From contig DAHXOQ010000004.1 of assembly GCA_027364815.1 (NCBI GenBank), positions 14,906 through 38,529 on the forward strand: a stretch of DNA of 23,624 nt. The letters are read 5' to 3'. The DNA comes from Acidobacteriaceae bacterium (GTDB taxonomy: Bacteria > Acidobacteriota > Terriglobia > Terriglobales > Acidobacteriaceae). Each line of letters begins with the position of its first letter. The first letter of the stretch is position 1. Both the position numbers and the translations under genes were made by a program. The notes beneath the pieces were generated by a model that was given only the letters and a program-made list of their open reading frames with translations, was not told the origin of the DNA and searched no databases. Below, in pieces: positions 1-8,688 of this stretch.

Positions 1-55
1 TTTGAGCACCTCCGCCGACTCCGCGAAGATAGCATGCTGCGCTTAAAATACATTC

Positions 56-463
56 ATGGTTTCCATACAAATCGAATATCAGGGCGAGCTGCACTGTCGC
101 GCAGTGCATGGCCCCTCACAAACCGTTCTCACTACCGACGCACCCGTAGACAACCAGGGCAAAGGCGAGAGCTTTTCCCCAACTGATTTGGTGGCGACGG
201 CACTTGGCACCTGCATGCTGACGATTATGGGCATCATGGCGCGCACGCTCAAGATCAACATCGACGGTACGACTGCGACGGTTGAAAAAGAGATGACGAG
301 CACAGCGCCACGCATGATCAAACGACTGGGTGTAAGGATCCATGTGCCTCATGCGATTGATTCAGAGAGCAGGATCAAACTGGAGCGCGCTGCGCATACT
401 TGCCCGGTTCACAAGAGTCTGCATCCGGATGTAGAGAAGCCGATCGATTTTACGTGGGGTTGA
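56..463 (+). CDS. OsmC/Ohr-family protein
   Basis: This is a 135-residue protein of the OsmC fold, close to the usual family length of about 140. Cys53 lies in an ALGTC context at the start of the central helix, and Cys116 lies in the HTCPVHKSLHP segment. These match the two redox cysteines that OsmC and Ohr use to reduce peroxides. The PTDLVATALGTC stretch is characteristic of the OsmC branch. The ATG at 56 is the only sensible start. The upstream 55 bases end in an AT-rich segment, but no clear ribosome-binding site is visible. The gene stands alone and converges on the VWA gene, with 24 bp between the stop codons. The family call is secure. The substrate (organic hydroperoxide or otherwise) cannot be read from the sequence, because several OsmC subgroups share these residues. 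Confidence 0.93.
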   Translation: MVSIQIEYQGELHCRAVHGPSQTVLTTDAPVDNQGKGESFSPTDLVATALGTCMLTIMGIMARTLKINIDGTTATVEKEMTSTAPRMIKRLGVRIHVPHAIDSESRIKLERAAHTCPVHKSLHPDVEKPIDFTWG

Positions 464-487
464 TTCGAAACTAAGTCCGAAGCAAAT

Positions 488-1678
488 TTACTTCGTTGGC
501 GCGAAGTATCCCTCACGCGTGAAGATTTTCAAGTTCTCATCGTTCGTTTTGAGAATAATTTTGTGATAGCCGCCATCCGGGTCGGGCTTGTCAGGCGTGT
601 AGGTCAGCAGATACTGGCCACGTAACTCCTCGGTGATTTGCGCGTAGATGTCATTGAGATTGTCTTTCCTTTTGGCTTCAAAATAATGGCCGCCGGTGCG
701 GTTGGCCAACTGCTCCATAATTTTCCTTCCATCGATAGCGGGCTTGGGCTCGCCGCTGCCACCATGATTGCCACCGCCACCGCCGGGCAAACCGACACCG
801 CCGGGCCAGCCGATTCCATGATGGCCGCCATTCGTGGGCAAACCAAAATTAGACCGCGCCTCTTCACCCTTGAAGTAAACCGTATAAATCGAGAGGTCCG
901 CGTGATCGGCTGCGTCAATGGCATCGTTGAGCGACTCCTTGCTGCCGCGATCCACGCCATCGGAGAAAACGATCAGCACCTTGCGTCCACTTTGCGACTT
1001 CATCACCTCATCAGAGGCCAGATAAATCGCGTCATAGAGTTGTGTCCCTCCGCGGCTGCCACTCGTGCGCGAACGTCCCGAGCCGCCATTCTCATCGCTG
1101 TCGCTCGTCTCGGGACCCTGGCTCTGATTGCGCGTTGCCCGTGTCGGCCCCAGATCATCGAGTTCCTTGTGAATCTCTCCGGGCTTGCTTGTGAGATCCA
1201 CGAGCAACTCTACCTCGCGGTCAAAGTGCAGGAGGAATGCCTGATTTGGCGGGACAGTCCCGGCCCCTGATTCGGCTACTGGTCCCGCGCCCGGCGCAGG
1301 CGTGCCTGGAATCATCTGGTCAACAAACTTACCAACTGCAGTGCGCAGATCAGTGCGCGCGCTTTCCATGCTGCGGCTCGTATCCACGAGCAAGCCGACC
1401 ATGAAGGGCAAATTCGATTGCTGCGAAAAACTCTTGATCGTCTGCGGGCGGCCATCTTCGGTTAGTGTGAAATCGCTTTTCTTGAGCGAGTTGACCAGCG
1501 CGCCTTTTTTGTCGCGCACGGTCACCGGCAGCGACACTTCGTTCGCCTGAACGTGCAGCGTTAAAGTACTACTCTGCGGCGCCGGTTGAAGTTGCTGCGA
1601 CTGCTGTTGCGCCCAGCCGCTTGTAGCCGCCAGAGGCCCGGCAAGAACAATCAATGAAAATACAATCATCTTTTGCAT
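488..1678 (-). CDS. Exported VWA-domain protein (acidobacterial VWFA-related family)
   Basis: The protein is 396 residues from the ATG at 1678. That start is preferred over an upstream one at 1741 because GAGAGG sits about 9 bases before it and it begins directly with a signal peptide (MQKMIVFSLIVLAG..., predicted cleavage near residue 23). After a Gln-rich stretch comes a beta-rich segment (about 38-90) containing VSLPVTVRDKKGALV and DFTLTEDG, typical of the acidobacterial VWFA-related family (TIGR03436). A von Willebrand A domain follows. Its metal-ion site looks complete: DTSRS at 99-103, T212 in GGTQLYDA, and D240 in FSDG. Two low-complexity inserts interrupt the domain: Ser/Arg/Asp-rich 185-211 and Gly/His-rich 283-309. 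The C-terminus (FTREGYFAP) is also family-typical. Export and metal-dependent ligand binding are inferred; the ligand is unknown. The family is expanded in Acidobacteriota, and its role is largely undefined. Confidence 0.9.
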   Translation of the reverse strand: MQKMIVFSLIVLAGPLAATSGWAQQQSQQLQPAPQSSTLTLHVQANEVSLPVTVRDKKGALVNSLKKSDFTLTEDGRPQTIKSFSQQSNLPFMVGLLVDTSRSMESARTDLRTAVGKFVDQMIPGTPAPGAGPVAESGAGTVPPNQAFLLHFDREVELLVDLTSKPGEIHKELDDLGPTRATRNQSQGPETSDSDENGGSGRSRTSGSRGGTQLYDAIYLASDEVMKSQSGRKVLIVFSDGVDRGSKESLNDAIDAADHADLSIYTVYFKGEEARSNFGLPTNGGHHGIGWPGGVGLPGGGGGNHGGSGEPKPAIDGRKIMEQLANRTGGHYFEAKRKDNLNDIYAQITEELRGQYLLTYTPDKPDPDGGYHKIILKTNDENLKIFTREGYFAPTK

Positions 1679-1729
1679 AACGTACGACCTCTCACATTTA
1701 CGCATGGGAAAAACTTCAGCACGACCTGC

Positions 1730-1785
1730 CCGTATCAACAATCCAGTTAATTTAGACGCAAAAATGGCTGTATGGGTTGATACGG
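1730..1785. repeat. 10-bp perfect inverted repeat upstream of the VWA gene
   Basis: CCGTATCAAC at 1730-1739 is the exact reverse complement of GTTGATACGG at 1776-1785, with 36 bases between the arms. It lies between the GT39 stop codon (1795) and the VWA start (1678), so it could be an operator for the VWA gene or a hairpin at the end of the glycan cluster. No T-run follows either arm, so a simple intrinsic terminator is unlikely. Confidence 0.5.
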
Positions 1786-1794
1786 ATCTGGGAT

Positions 1795-3375
1795 TTACCG
1801 GGCGGCCGCTTGCTCGCGCGGATCAAACTCCAGAACCAGAACCCCCTCGTAGTTCCCCAGCACGCGGACAGAATACTGCCCGGCAGCGCTTCCGGCAAGC
1901 CAATCGAGCGTTGCATAGGAGGGAGCATAGCCCATGGCAAGAAAGCGCTGATGGTTCACGACTGCAAACTGATAAAAATCTGATGCAACCAGCTTTGCTT
2001 CATAATTAAGCGCGCGCGGCAGGGGCACCACCGGCACGCTGAGTTTGTAATAGGAGAGCTGAGCAAAGTATGGACTCTCTTTGGCTGCATCAAGCGGCAT
2101 GGGAACATAGTCTGACTCGGGAAAGTCGCTGCAGATCAGCACCGGAGCGTTATCGACGGAGGCATTTTTTTCAACTGCCTCGATTGCGTCTTTCCATGAG
2201 TAGAGGTGCTGTCCTTTGTTGGAATACCCCTGGTACGCTGCTGCCGCAACCAGAACTAGGCAGAGGATCAATCGTGCGGTTCTGTTTTTCACCTGCGTAA
2301 AGAGCAGGGCCCAGCAGAGCGCAATGCCGGATGCCGCTTCAATCCGATGGCGCGTGGCAAAGATGTGGATCGATGTTCCTTTGCTGACTCCAAAGAGAAG
2401 CAGTACGGGAACCAGCGCGAGTAGTGCGCAAACCGCAATTTGACATTTTTCGATTTTGATCTGCGAGAGACGGTTGTGGGTGAGAACCACGGCAAAAGCA
2501 AAGGCGAGTACGAGAGACGCGTAAAAAGTTATTGCTATGGAGACGGCAGTTGGCACGAACTTGACTGGTGCAAAGGTTCCGAGGAACGCGAGCAGAGTTG
2601 GTGCGGCTTCAAAAACATGCGAGTCGGAACTATGGAAGGTAAATAAAAACGATGGAATGGCAGGCAGGATTGCAACGGCAAAAACAGCAAGCGCAATGCC
2701 GAGTTGCCGCCATTGTCCTTTGCGATTGACGTCAGCGATGACAAAATAACCAAGTAATAATGCGGGTAAAACTGCACCCAAAAGGAAATGAAAGTAGAAG
2801 ATGGCGGCGCATGAAAACCCGAGAAGCGCTGCCAGCCACGCTGATTGATTGTGCCGCATACGAAGCAGGCAGAGTATAGCCACATTCACAGCCAACATTC
2901 CAAATGCGTATGGCCTGGCATCCACAGAGGCAAAAACAATCATGGGATTCAGGCAAAAGATGATGGTCGCGATGAAAGCAATGTCGCGCTCAAACAACTC
3001 GCGTGCGGAAAGGAATAAAAGATAAGCCGCTCCAAGCATGGCGAGCAGCGAAGGAATTCTGAGTGCGACTTCGCTGCTGCCAAACATTTTGGTGCCTAAC
3101 CACAGGAAGTAGTCATAAGCAGGAGTCTCCGGGCATTGAAAATTGCTCGGCCAGATTTGCGAAAAACCCTTATAGATATGCCAATAACTGCCTGTTTCGT
3201 CCAGCCACAAGGGTGCGCGAATTGCGAGGAACCAGATAAAGATGGATATAACAAGAGCAACCATATAGGCAATCGAATAAATACTGTCTGGCTGATACTT
3301 AGCCGTATTTGCAGGTGACGGATTCTGTTGCAATGTGTTTCTTTGCTTCACAGATACAAATTTAGAGCCGTCCAT
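1795..3375 (-). CDS. GT39/ArnT-like integral membrane glycosyltransferase
   Basis: This 526-residue polytopic membrane protein begins with a short cytoplasmic tail. The first membrane helix (about 33-53) is followed by LWLDETGSY with Asp59-Glu60, the acidic pair expected in the first external loop of the PMT/ArnT (GT-C fold) superfamily. A second family-type element, DARPYAF, follows further on, then many hydrophobic segments and a soluble C-terminal portion. Such enzymes move a sugar from a polyprenyl-phosphate donor to an acceptor on the outer face of the membrane. The start is well supported: AAGGAG sits 7 bases before the ATG. It is the last gene of the minus-strand glycan cluster. The membrane GT2 at the cluster's head could make its donor. 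The sugar and acceptor are unknown. Confidence 0.87.
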   Translation of the reverse strand: MDGSKFVSVKQRNTLQQNPSPANTAKYQPDSIYSIAYMVALVISIFIWFLAIRAPLWLDETGSYWHIYKGFSQIWPSNFQCPETPAYDYFLWLGTKMFGSSEVALRIPSLLAMLGAAYLLFLSARELFERDIAFIATIIFCLNPMIVFASVDARPYAFGMLAVNVAILCLLRMRHNQSAWLAALLGFSCAAIFYFHFLLGAVLPALLLGYFVIADVNRKGQWRQLGIALAVFAVAILPAIPSFLFTFHSSDSHVFEAAPTLLAFLGTFAPVKFVPTAVSIAITFYASLVLAFAFAVVLTHNRLSQIKIEKCQIAVCALLALVPVLLLFGVSKGTSIHIFATRHRIEAASGIALCWALLFTQVKNRTARLILCLVLVAAAAYQGYSNKGQHLYSWKDAIEAVEKNASVDNAPVLICSDFPESDYVPMPLDAAKESPYFAQLSYYKLSVPVVPLPRALNYEAKLVASDFYQFAVVNHQRFLAMGYAPSYATLDWLAGSAAGQYSVRVLGNYEGVLVLEFDPREQAAAR

Positions 3376-3445
3376 GAAAAAACTCCTTAATTAAATAACA
3401 CTTTCTGATCATTCTTTCAGCTTGTTTTTTGAAGCAGGACGCAGG

Positions 3446-4072
3446 TCACACGGAATTGACGAAAAAGCCAGGGTCCAAAGCTAGCGCTTCCTTTCGCGCC
3501 GCCATGTCTGCCCCCCTCAACCGGGCCGCGACTTTCTTCACTAGGGTAAAGGGATTGTGCCCGATATAATCCCACCCTGTACCACCGTTCACTATCGCGC
3601 CCCTGACCAAGCGGCATTGAGGAAAGATCGCAGCGACCGCATTCACATCAGGGCGAAACATAGTGTCGATGGGATCGGGGTGATAAGGAAAACGATTAGG
3701 CACAGTGACGATGATGTAACCGCCGGCCGGGATTATAGACTCGACCCGCTCTGCTATCGCTCGTGGCTCCGCTACATGTTCGAGTACATTACAAAACAGC
3801 GCGGATTGGAAGCGGCAGCCCCTAAGATCGGCGATGAATGCGTTGTCATTAAGGTCGCCGACTCGGTCTATTCCAGGGGCATTCTGTATGTCTGAATGAA
3901 CAACAGCAACGCCGCGCCCGATGAGTGGGGCAAAGATGCTCGCATTGATGTAAGGCTGCACTTTTTCACGAAAATCTGACGGAGAACTGCCGATGTCCAG
4001 GAGCGGAGTGAGCGCGGAAGGGTCAAGAGTCGCTAGTTGTGTACCAATCCATTCAGCTTCTGGTTTAAGCAT
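3446..4072 (-). CDS. Class I SAM-dependent methyltransferase (small)
   Basis: This is a 208-residue soluble protein with a recognisable but degenerate SAM-binding motif I (LLDIGSSPSDF, 24-34), where the usual GxGxG is reduced to GSSPSD. CNVLEHV at 94-100 matches the post-motif segment of the Methyltransf_11/UbiE-like group, and IIPAGGYIIVTVPN resembles the motif before the terminal strands. No zinc ribbon or membrane segment is seen. The gene lies 61 bp downstream of a second methyltransferase and 70 bp upstream of the GT39 gene. A glycan or lipid-linked sugar is therefore a plausible substrate, but this is inferred from context. The ribbon of the other methyltransferase is missing here, so they are not simple duplicates. 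Confidence 0.82.
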   Translation of the reverse strand: MLKPEAEWIGTQLATLDPSALTPLLDIGSSPSDFREKVQPYINASIFAPLIGRGVAVVHSDIQNAPGIDRVGDLNDNAFIADLRGCRFQSALFCNVLEHVAEPRAIAERVESIIPAGGYIIVTVPNRFPYHPDPIDTMFRPDVNAVAAIFPQCRLVRGAIVNGGTGWDYIGHNPFTLVKKVAARLRGADMAARKEALALDPGFFVNSV

Positions 4073-4133
4073 CGCTCAGTAGATCCTCGATTCAATAAGA
4101 ATTAATCCCACGCAGTCAGAATGGAATTATTCA

Positions 4134-5081
4134 TCAACATTTTATAGCAATTGCGACCAACTCTTCCCCACGAGCACGAAAGGCCTTAAACGCGATGTAA
4201 GGCAGCAGCACTGTCACGAAAGCAGAAAGCGCGATGAATCGAAATTTGGAATAGACTGGATTTCCGTTGCCTTTAGACCAATACAAGCAAGCAATGTAGT
4301 AGCACCATGCAGATTGCACAAAAGGTGTTTTGTAGGCAATAAGTCTCAGGCCAGCTTGTGTGCAAAGCCTGGAGATGGATCTTCGATTGAAAAAATTCAA
4401 ATGGCGCGGAATATCAAGCATGCGCCAGTACTGACCGAACCACTGCCCGTTTTCTGCACCCCTGTGACTGGGTACTTGTATCAGAACTGTTCCACCCGGA
4501 CGCAAATATTGCGTTGCAAGTTTGAGATCATGCAACGGATCTGGCACATGTTCAAGAACATTCCAAATCGACACGGCATCAAAATAGCCTTCTGGCCAGA
4601 GACCTGGTTCTAGTTCACCCTGGCGTACATCATAGCCAAGTTCCCTGCTGACACTATCAACCATCTCGCTGTTGTAATCGACTCCGTGAACACTCCAACC
4701 GGCACGGTGCGCGGCTACCATAAAATCGCCAGAGCCAAATCCCACATCCAATAATTCGTTCCCTTTGCCATATTGTCTGAGCCACGAAACACGCCTGCTC
4801 ATCGTCCATGCTCGCAATATTTTCCAGAAGGGCCAGCCTGATTGCTTCCATGCAGGGCGATAGGGGACATAAACATCACCTATCGAATAAGCCGCCGCAA
4901 GCTCCGCAGCATCTGGCTTGGGATTGAGCATTACATGTCCGCACACATTACAGCGAGTGATCTTAAAGACCTTCTTATACTCAGGCCTGCACAGATCAGA
5001 GCCCTCACGCACGAAGGTCCAGTCATTGGCATCACAAATCTGGCAACGGGAATATTCAGGTATCGGCGTAGTCGTTGTCAT
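4134..5081 (-). CDS. Zinc-ribbon SAM-dependent methyltransferase with hydrophobic C-terminus
   Basis: The 315-residue protein opens with a probable zinc ribbon: C13-x2-C16 paired with C44-x2-C47. A class I methyltransferase domain follows, with motif I LLDVGFGSGDF at 110-120, an acidic residue D135 at the end of strand 2, and NVLEHVPDP at 174-182. This layout resembles the methyltransferases with an N-terminal ribbon found in sugar and polysaccharide clusters. The last 70 or so residues hold two hydrophobic stretches (SAWCYYIACLYW and FIALSAFVTVLLPYIAF) that could anchor the enzyme at the membrane. A good ribosome-binding site (GAGGA, 4 bases before the ATG) fixes the start. It lies 33 bp after the flippase-like gene, consistent with one operon. 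The methyl acceptor is unknown. Confidence 0.87.
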   Translation of the reverse strand: MTTTTPIPEYSRCQICDANDWTFVREGSDLCRPEYKKVFKITRCNVCGHVMLNPKPDAAELAAAYSIGDVYVPYRPAWKQSGWPFWKILRAWTMSRRVSWLRQYGKGNELLDVGFGSGDFMVAAHRAGWSVHGVDYNSEMVDSVSRELGYDVRQGELEPGLWPEGYFDAVSIWNVLEHVPDPLHDLKLATQYLRPGGTVLIQVPSHRGAENGQWFGQYWRMLDIPRHLNFFNRRSISRLCTQAGLRLIAYKTPFVQSAWCYYIACLYWSKGNGNPVYSKFRFIALSAFVTVLLPYIAFKAFRARGEELVAIAIKC

Positions 5082-5114
5082 TGAATCCTCAGAAATTGAT
5101 TTCCGTCGATGTCT

Positions 5115-6188
5115 TCAGTGTGAATTGTTCTCTAAAGCGGCAGGCGTGTCATGTGTGAGCATTCTAGTTGCCCAGAAAAGAATCAGAGCAAAAGCAGCTA
5201 CGAGGAAATACGAGAGTGTGCCGAGCAATCGATAGTCTACTGCCCATTGTGATGCGATAGACAGAGGGGTTCCAAAAAGATGGAGCATGCTGACGATGGT
5301 CAGTTCATTGATGCCGACTCCGCCGGGGGTAATGCCGAGGACATTTGCAATGGAGACGAACGGCATGGCTGCGGCAATGTGCCAGAGCCGAATCTGCGCA
5401 TTGACGGCGAGTGCAGTTTGATTTGCCAGAAGAACAATGACTGCGAAGCGAGTGGCTGAGAGCAGCATCAGCCGACGTGCAAGCGCGGCGTTGAGCAGGC
5501 CGGAGTGCTCAATCTGCAAAAAGTATCGCAGAGCCTTTCCAGTCAGTGTTTTGATGGGATGGCGCGATATGGCGATGGGGCTTTGATTCTTGATTGCATC
5601 TGCATCAGGTTCCGGATTGTAGTTTCTTGAAGCTGCTCGGAAGATCAACTTGGTGATATGAATGATTGGGCTCATGGTCAGCATGGCGATTACGACCATG
5701 ATGAACGCGGAAGAGAGCCACAGCATTCCGCCGCCTGAAAAAGTCCAGGCGACCCATGAAGCGACAGAGAGAAAAAGAACAATCAGGAGATCGAAAGATT
5801 GCTCATAGACTGTGCCTGCGGTGCCACGCCTGATCGCTTTGCCGTATCCGTGGGCACCAAAAGTGCGTGCGATGGCCATGGCGATTTGCGTGGGAATAAT
5901 GAGTCCTAGAGCCATGCCAACGCTGGTGATGAAGAAGGATGTGACCTGTGAAGGCACGGCATCGACAGAACTGCGGAGGGCTACGTCCACCATCCGCCAT
6001 TTGACAGTTGAGAGATAGACAAGCAGGCAGTTGAACAAGACCATAATAATGACGCTGATCAGATTGGCGTGTTCGAGTTGCTGAAGCGTCAAACTGAGAT
6101 CGACTTTACCCAAGTGAATGAGTACGCCGATTAAAAGCGCCGCAATGGCAACGGAAACAAGGAAGAGTAAGACGCGGCGGAGATTCAT
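5115..6188 (-). CDS. Flippase-like membrane protein (LPG synthase TM / UPF0104 family)
   Basis: This 357-residue, very hydrophobic protein has about eight predicted membrane segments. Near the end it carries ITPGGVGINE (286-295), the PGG-x-G-x2-E signature of the lysylphosphatidylglycerol-synthase transmembrane / UPF0104 / AglD-type family. No soluble MprF catalytic domain is attached, so aminoacyl-lipid synthesis is unlikely. Stand-alone members in sugar clusters are usually described as flippase-like or as partners of glycosyltransferases. The start codon overlaps the end of the GT4 gene by 4 bp (ATGA), indicating translational coupling. A role in moving or organising a lipid-linked glycan intermediate is inferred from family and context. 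The family assignment is strong, but transport itself is not proven for it. Confidence 0.87.
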   Translation of the reverse strand: MNLRRVLLFLVSVAIAALLIGVLIHLGKVDLSLTLQQLEHANLISVIIMVLFNCLLVYLSTVKWRMVDVALRSSVDAVPSQVTSFFITSVGMALGLIIPTQIAMAIARTFGAHGYGKAIRRGTAGTVYEQSFDLLIVLFLSVASWVAWTFSGGGMLWLSSAFIMVVIAMLTMSPIIHITKLIFRAASRNYNPEPDADAIKNQSPIAISRHPIKTLTGKALRYFLQIEHSGLLNAALARRLMLLSATRFAVIVLLANQTALAVNAQIRLWHIAAAMPFVSIANVLGITPGGVGINELTIVSMLHLFGTPLSIASQWAVDYRLLGTLSYFLVAAFALILFWATRMLTHDTPAALENNSH

Positions 6189-7360
6189 CCTGTCGTGCTT
6201 CCTTTCTTTGTTCGCTCCTGCACCAGGCGCGTGACTATCTCTAGATAGCGTTCAGCGGCGCGGCTCCATGAGTAATTTTTCTCCGCATAGGCATGACGGG
6301 CTGCGCATTTTTCTTCAGTCATTTCGCCGGGGATGACCAACTCATCGATTGCAGGGAGAAATGCCTGTGCAGTTCGCTCGTCTTCGCCGACTGAAACCAG
6401 AACACCTTTGGCGAAAGCTCTGATGGAAGGGTCGGCATCAAGCGTCTCATCGCCGCTGACTACAGGAATGCCCGATGCGACAGCCTCCTGAATCACGAGC
6501 GGGAAACCTTCGCCGATGCTCGGCAGAACCATGAGATCGCAGCAACGATAGAGCGCGGCCATCGACTCACCCTGGAGACCAGAGAGCACGCGCACATTTG
6601 GTGCGTTCCATTTGGAGGGATCGAGCGGCCCCCAACCGGCAAAGACCCATGTCCACTGGGGACGCTCCTCGACCATGAATTTCATGGACGGGATTCCCTT
6701 CTTCGCAACGAAGCGGCCGACGAAGAGTAGGACGGTGCCATCAAGCGGAAGTCCAAAATGCTGACGAAGAGATTGGCGGGTTTCGTTCCCTGCGACGCAA
6801 CGATATATATCCGTGTTCACTCCATTGAAGATCATCTCCGGCTTCTGTTTGTAATTGATTGTGGAGTGATAATTCATGGTTTTGTGGCTGTAATAAATAA
6901 CCTGTGAAGCGAATTTCAGCATGGGATTTGTGAAGAGATGCGTGCCTATCCACATGACGGCGTTGGCGATTTTTGAGTCACCTGAAAAATAGCTGATGTG
7001 TTGAATGATCATGATGGGTACGCCATAAATTATGGCTACCAGATAAGCAAAGATATGACTCAAATACAAACAATCATGAATGAGAAGGACATCGGCCTTT
7101 TTGACTTCAGAGACGATGAGCCACAGCGCGCGAAAGGTTGGGATGGGAAATGGAAGGCCCGTTTTTCGCTCGACAAAATTGAAGACCGGCAAGCTCACTG
7201 CGTGCGATTTCCCTATTCGATCCGGTGGCGCGGAGGCATTACTGGCCATCCATGTTACTTCTTGATCTTTGCCCGTTAGTGAACGATAAAGTTCCTCGGC
7301 AATAAACTCGATGCCGCCTTTGTGCGATGGAAAGTAGTGGCAGAACATCGTGATTTTCAT
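6185..7360 (-). CDS. Glycosyltransferase family 4
   Basis: This is a 391-residue GT-B-fold enzyme. The N-terminal half begins MKITMFCHYFPSHKGGIE, with the Gly-Gly pair (15-16) that contacts the donor phosphate in GT4. The C-terminal half has VGRFVAKKG (214-222) and the EGFPLVIQE element with Glu284 and Glu292 (the E-x7-E motif of retaining GT4 enzymes). The length is typical. It would add a hexose from a nucleotide sugar to a lipid-linked or cell-surface acceptor on the cytoplasmic side. It lies 74 bp after the GT2 gene and overlaps the flippase-like gene by 4 bp. No strong ribosome-binding site is visible at the ATG, only a distant GAGG. The exact sugar cannot be deduced. Confidence 0.92.
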   Translation of the reverse strand: MKITMFCHYFPSHKGGIEFIAEELYRSLTGKDQEVTWMASNASAPPDRIGKSHAVSLPVFNFVERKTGLPFPIPTFRALWLIVSEVKKADVLLIHDCLYLSHIFAYLVAIIYGVPIMIIQHISYFSGDSKIANAVMWIGTHLFTNPMLKFASQVIYYSHKTMNYHSTINYKQKPEMIFNGVNTDIYRCVAGNETRQSLRQHFGLPLDGTVLLFVGRFVAKKGIPSMKFMVEERPQWTWVFAGWGPLDPSKWNAPNVRVLSGLQGESMAALYRCCDLMVLPSIGEGFPLVIQEAVASGIPVVSGDETLDADPSIRAFAKGVLVSVGEDERTAQAFLPAIDELVIPGEMTEEKCAARHAYAEKNYSWSRAAERYLEIVTRLVQERTKKGSTTG

Positions 7361-7434
7361 CGCTTCAATTTACCTCGGGACAAATTCGGATCAGCATGTA
7401 ATGGGTTTTCATTGTTGCGTTTTCTTCAAACTGG

Positions 7435-8583
7435 CTACTGCCGCCGTAGCCCGAGGATGCTGAGAAAAAAGCTGCTGCAGATGACCTGCACACCGAGCGT
7501 GAGTGAAAAGACGGCTGGCATGACGATGCGCAACATGTGAGCGGGGTCAAGAGCGCCGAAGCTGTCTTTGGTCCAACCGGTTACGGCGAAGATGGAACCG
7601 CCGAGGCCTAGGAGAATCAGGAGAGCGCCGACGATCAGACCGAGTTCGAGGGTGATGACACGGAAGAAGCTGTTCAAGCGCGAGTCCTCTGGCAGCAATC
7701 CTTCAGCGATGGCGAAGACTTTTGTAAAAATGGCGAAGGCGACAAGCTGAAATCCCATCAAGACGGAGACGAATGCGTAGAGCAGCGTGTGAACGTCGAA
7801 GCCGATGCCATTGACCACGCGCGGGCCGGGAAGAAGCCAGGCGCAACCGGCGAGGCCGATGAAGAAGAGAAAAATTCCGGGATAAAGAAAAAGCCAGCGC
7901 GGGCAGTACATGAGGAGAAAACGCAGATGCCTCCAGCCATCGCGATAAGGCAGCAAGTGCGGCGGACGCGAACGGCCATCGGGGCGCAGCATTGTCGGCA
8001 CTTCGGTCATCTTCATTTTCTGGAGCGTCGCCTTCACCACCATCTCGGAGGCAAACTCCATACCGGTGGTTCTCAAATCCATGCGGTGAAAAGCATCTTT
8101 GGAGAAGCCGCGAATGCCGCAGTGAAAATCATGCACATCGGAACGAAAGAGAACCTTGCCGATGCTTGAGAGGATGGGATTGCCGATGTAACGGTTTTTC
8201 CAGGGCATGGCGCCGGGCGCGATTCCACCTTTGAAGCGGTTGCCCATTACGAGGTCGTAGCCTTCGCGGAGTTTGGCGAGAAAGCCGTCGAGATTTTCAA
8301 AGTCGTAGCTGTCGTCGGAATCGCCCATGATGCAGTAGCGGCCCTCGGCGGCTGTGATGGCGCCGTGGAGAGCTGCACCATAGCCTCGGATGGGAATGTC
8401 GATGACGCGTGCCCCGAGATCAGTGGCGATTTTTTGCGAGCCGTCGGTTGAGCCGTTGTCGCCGATGACGACTTCGCCGGAGACCCCTGAACGCGCGAGA
8501 TAGCCCTGCGCCTTGCGGATGCAGGTTGCGAGCGTCTCCGCCTCGTTGAGGCAGGGCATGACGATGCTGAGTTCAACGGTCAT
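7435..8583 (-). CDS. Membrane-anchored glycosyltransferase family 2 (polyprenyl-phosphate sugar synthase-like)
   Basis: The protein is 382 residues from the ATG at 8583. A longer reading from a TTG at 8652 adds 23 polar residues before the conserved ELSIVMPCLNE and is not preferred; GGAAAG precedes the chosen ATG. The GT-A domain (about 1-215) shows DNGSTDGS at 42-49 and a DSDD metal/nucleotide motif at 88-91, as in DPM1/GtrB-type enzymes that transfer a sugar from a nucleotide to polyprenyl phosphate. The C-terminal 170 residues contain about four membrane helices. As first gene of the cluster, it could supply the lipid-phosphate sugar used by the GT39 protein at the far end. That pairing is inferred. 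The GT2 call is strong. Confidence 0.92.
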   Translation of the reverse strand: MTVELSIVMPCLNEAETLATCIRKAQGYLARSGVSGEVVIGDNGSTDGSQKIATDLGARVIDIPIRGYGAALHGAITAAEGRYCIMGDSDDSYDFENLDGFLAKLREGYDLVMGNRFKGGIAPGAMPWKNRYIGNPILSSIGKVLFRSDVHDFHCGIRGFSKDAFHRMDLRTTGMEFASEMVVKATLQKMKMTEVPTMLRPDGRSRPPHLLPYRDGWRHLRFLLMYCPRWLFLYPGIFLFFIGLAGCAWLLPGPRVVNGIGFDVHTLLYAFVSVLMGFQLVAFAIFTKVFAIAEGLLPEDSRLNSFFRVITLELGLIVGALLILLGLGGSIFAVTGWTKDSFGALDPAHMLRIVMPAVFSLTLGVQVICSSFFLSILGLRRQ

Positions 8584-8679
8584 TCTGGCTTTCCGGCTGA
8601 CTTCATAGGTGTCTTCCTGGATGGCTTCCTGATTCGCTCTATGGACGCGCAAGATTGCGGTAAAGGCATCTCTGCCTAA

Positions 8680-8688
8680 AGTTTAGCA
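8680..8688 (-). promoter_or_regulatory. Possible extended -10 for the glycan cluster
   Basis: On the minus strand, TGCTAAACT fits an extended -10 (TGn-TAnnnT), about 95 bases upstream of the GT2 start. No convincing -35 accompanies it, so this is a weak call. Confidence 0.25.

Noticed and set aside
464..487. Short CGAAG/CTTCG dyad near the OsmC-VWA convergence
   Set aside because: The stem is only 5 bp, part of it lies near coding sequence, and no T-run follows. It is too weak to call a terminator.
638..1270. Plus-strand open frame of 210 codons opposite the VWA gene
   Set aside because: It lies antisense to a clearly recognised protein, has no family character and no ribosome-binding site.
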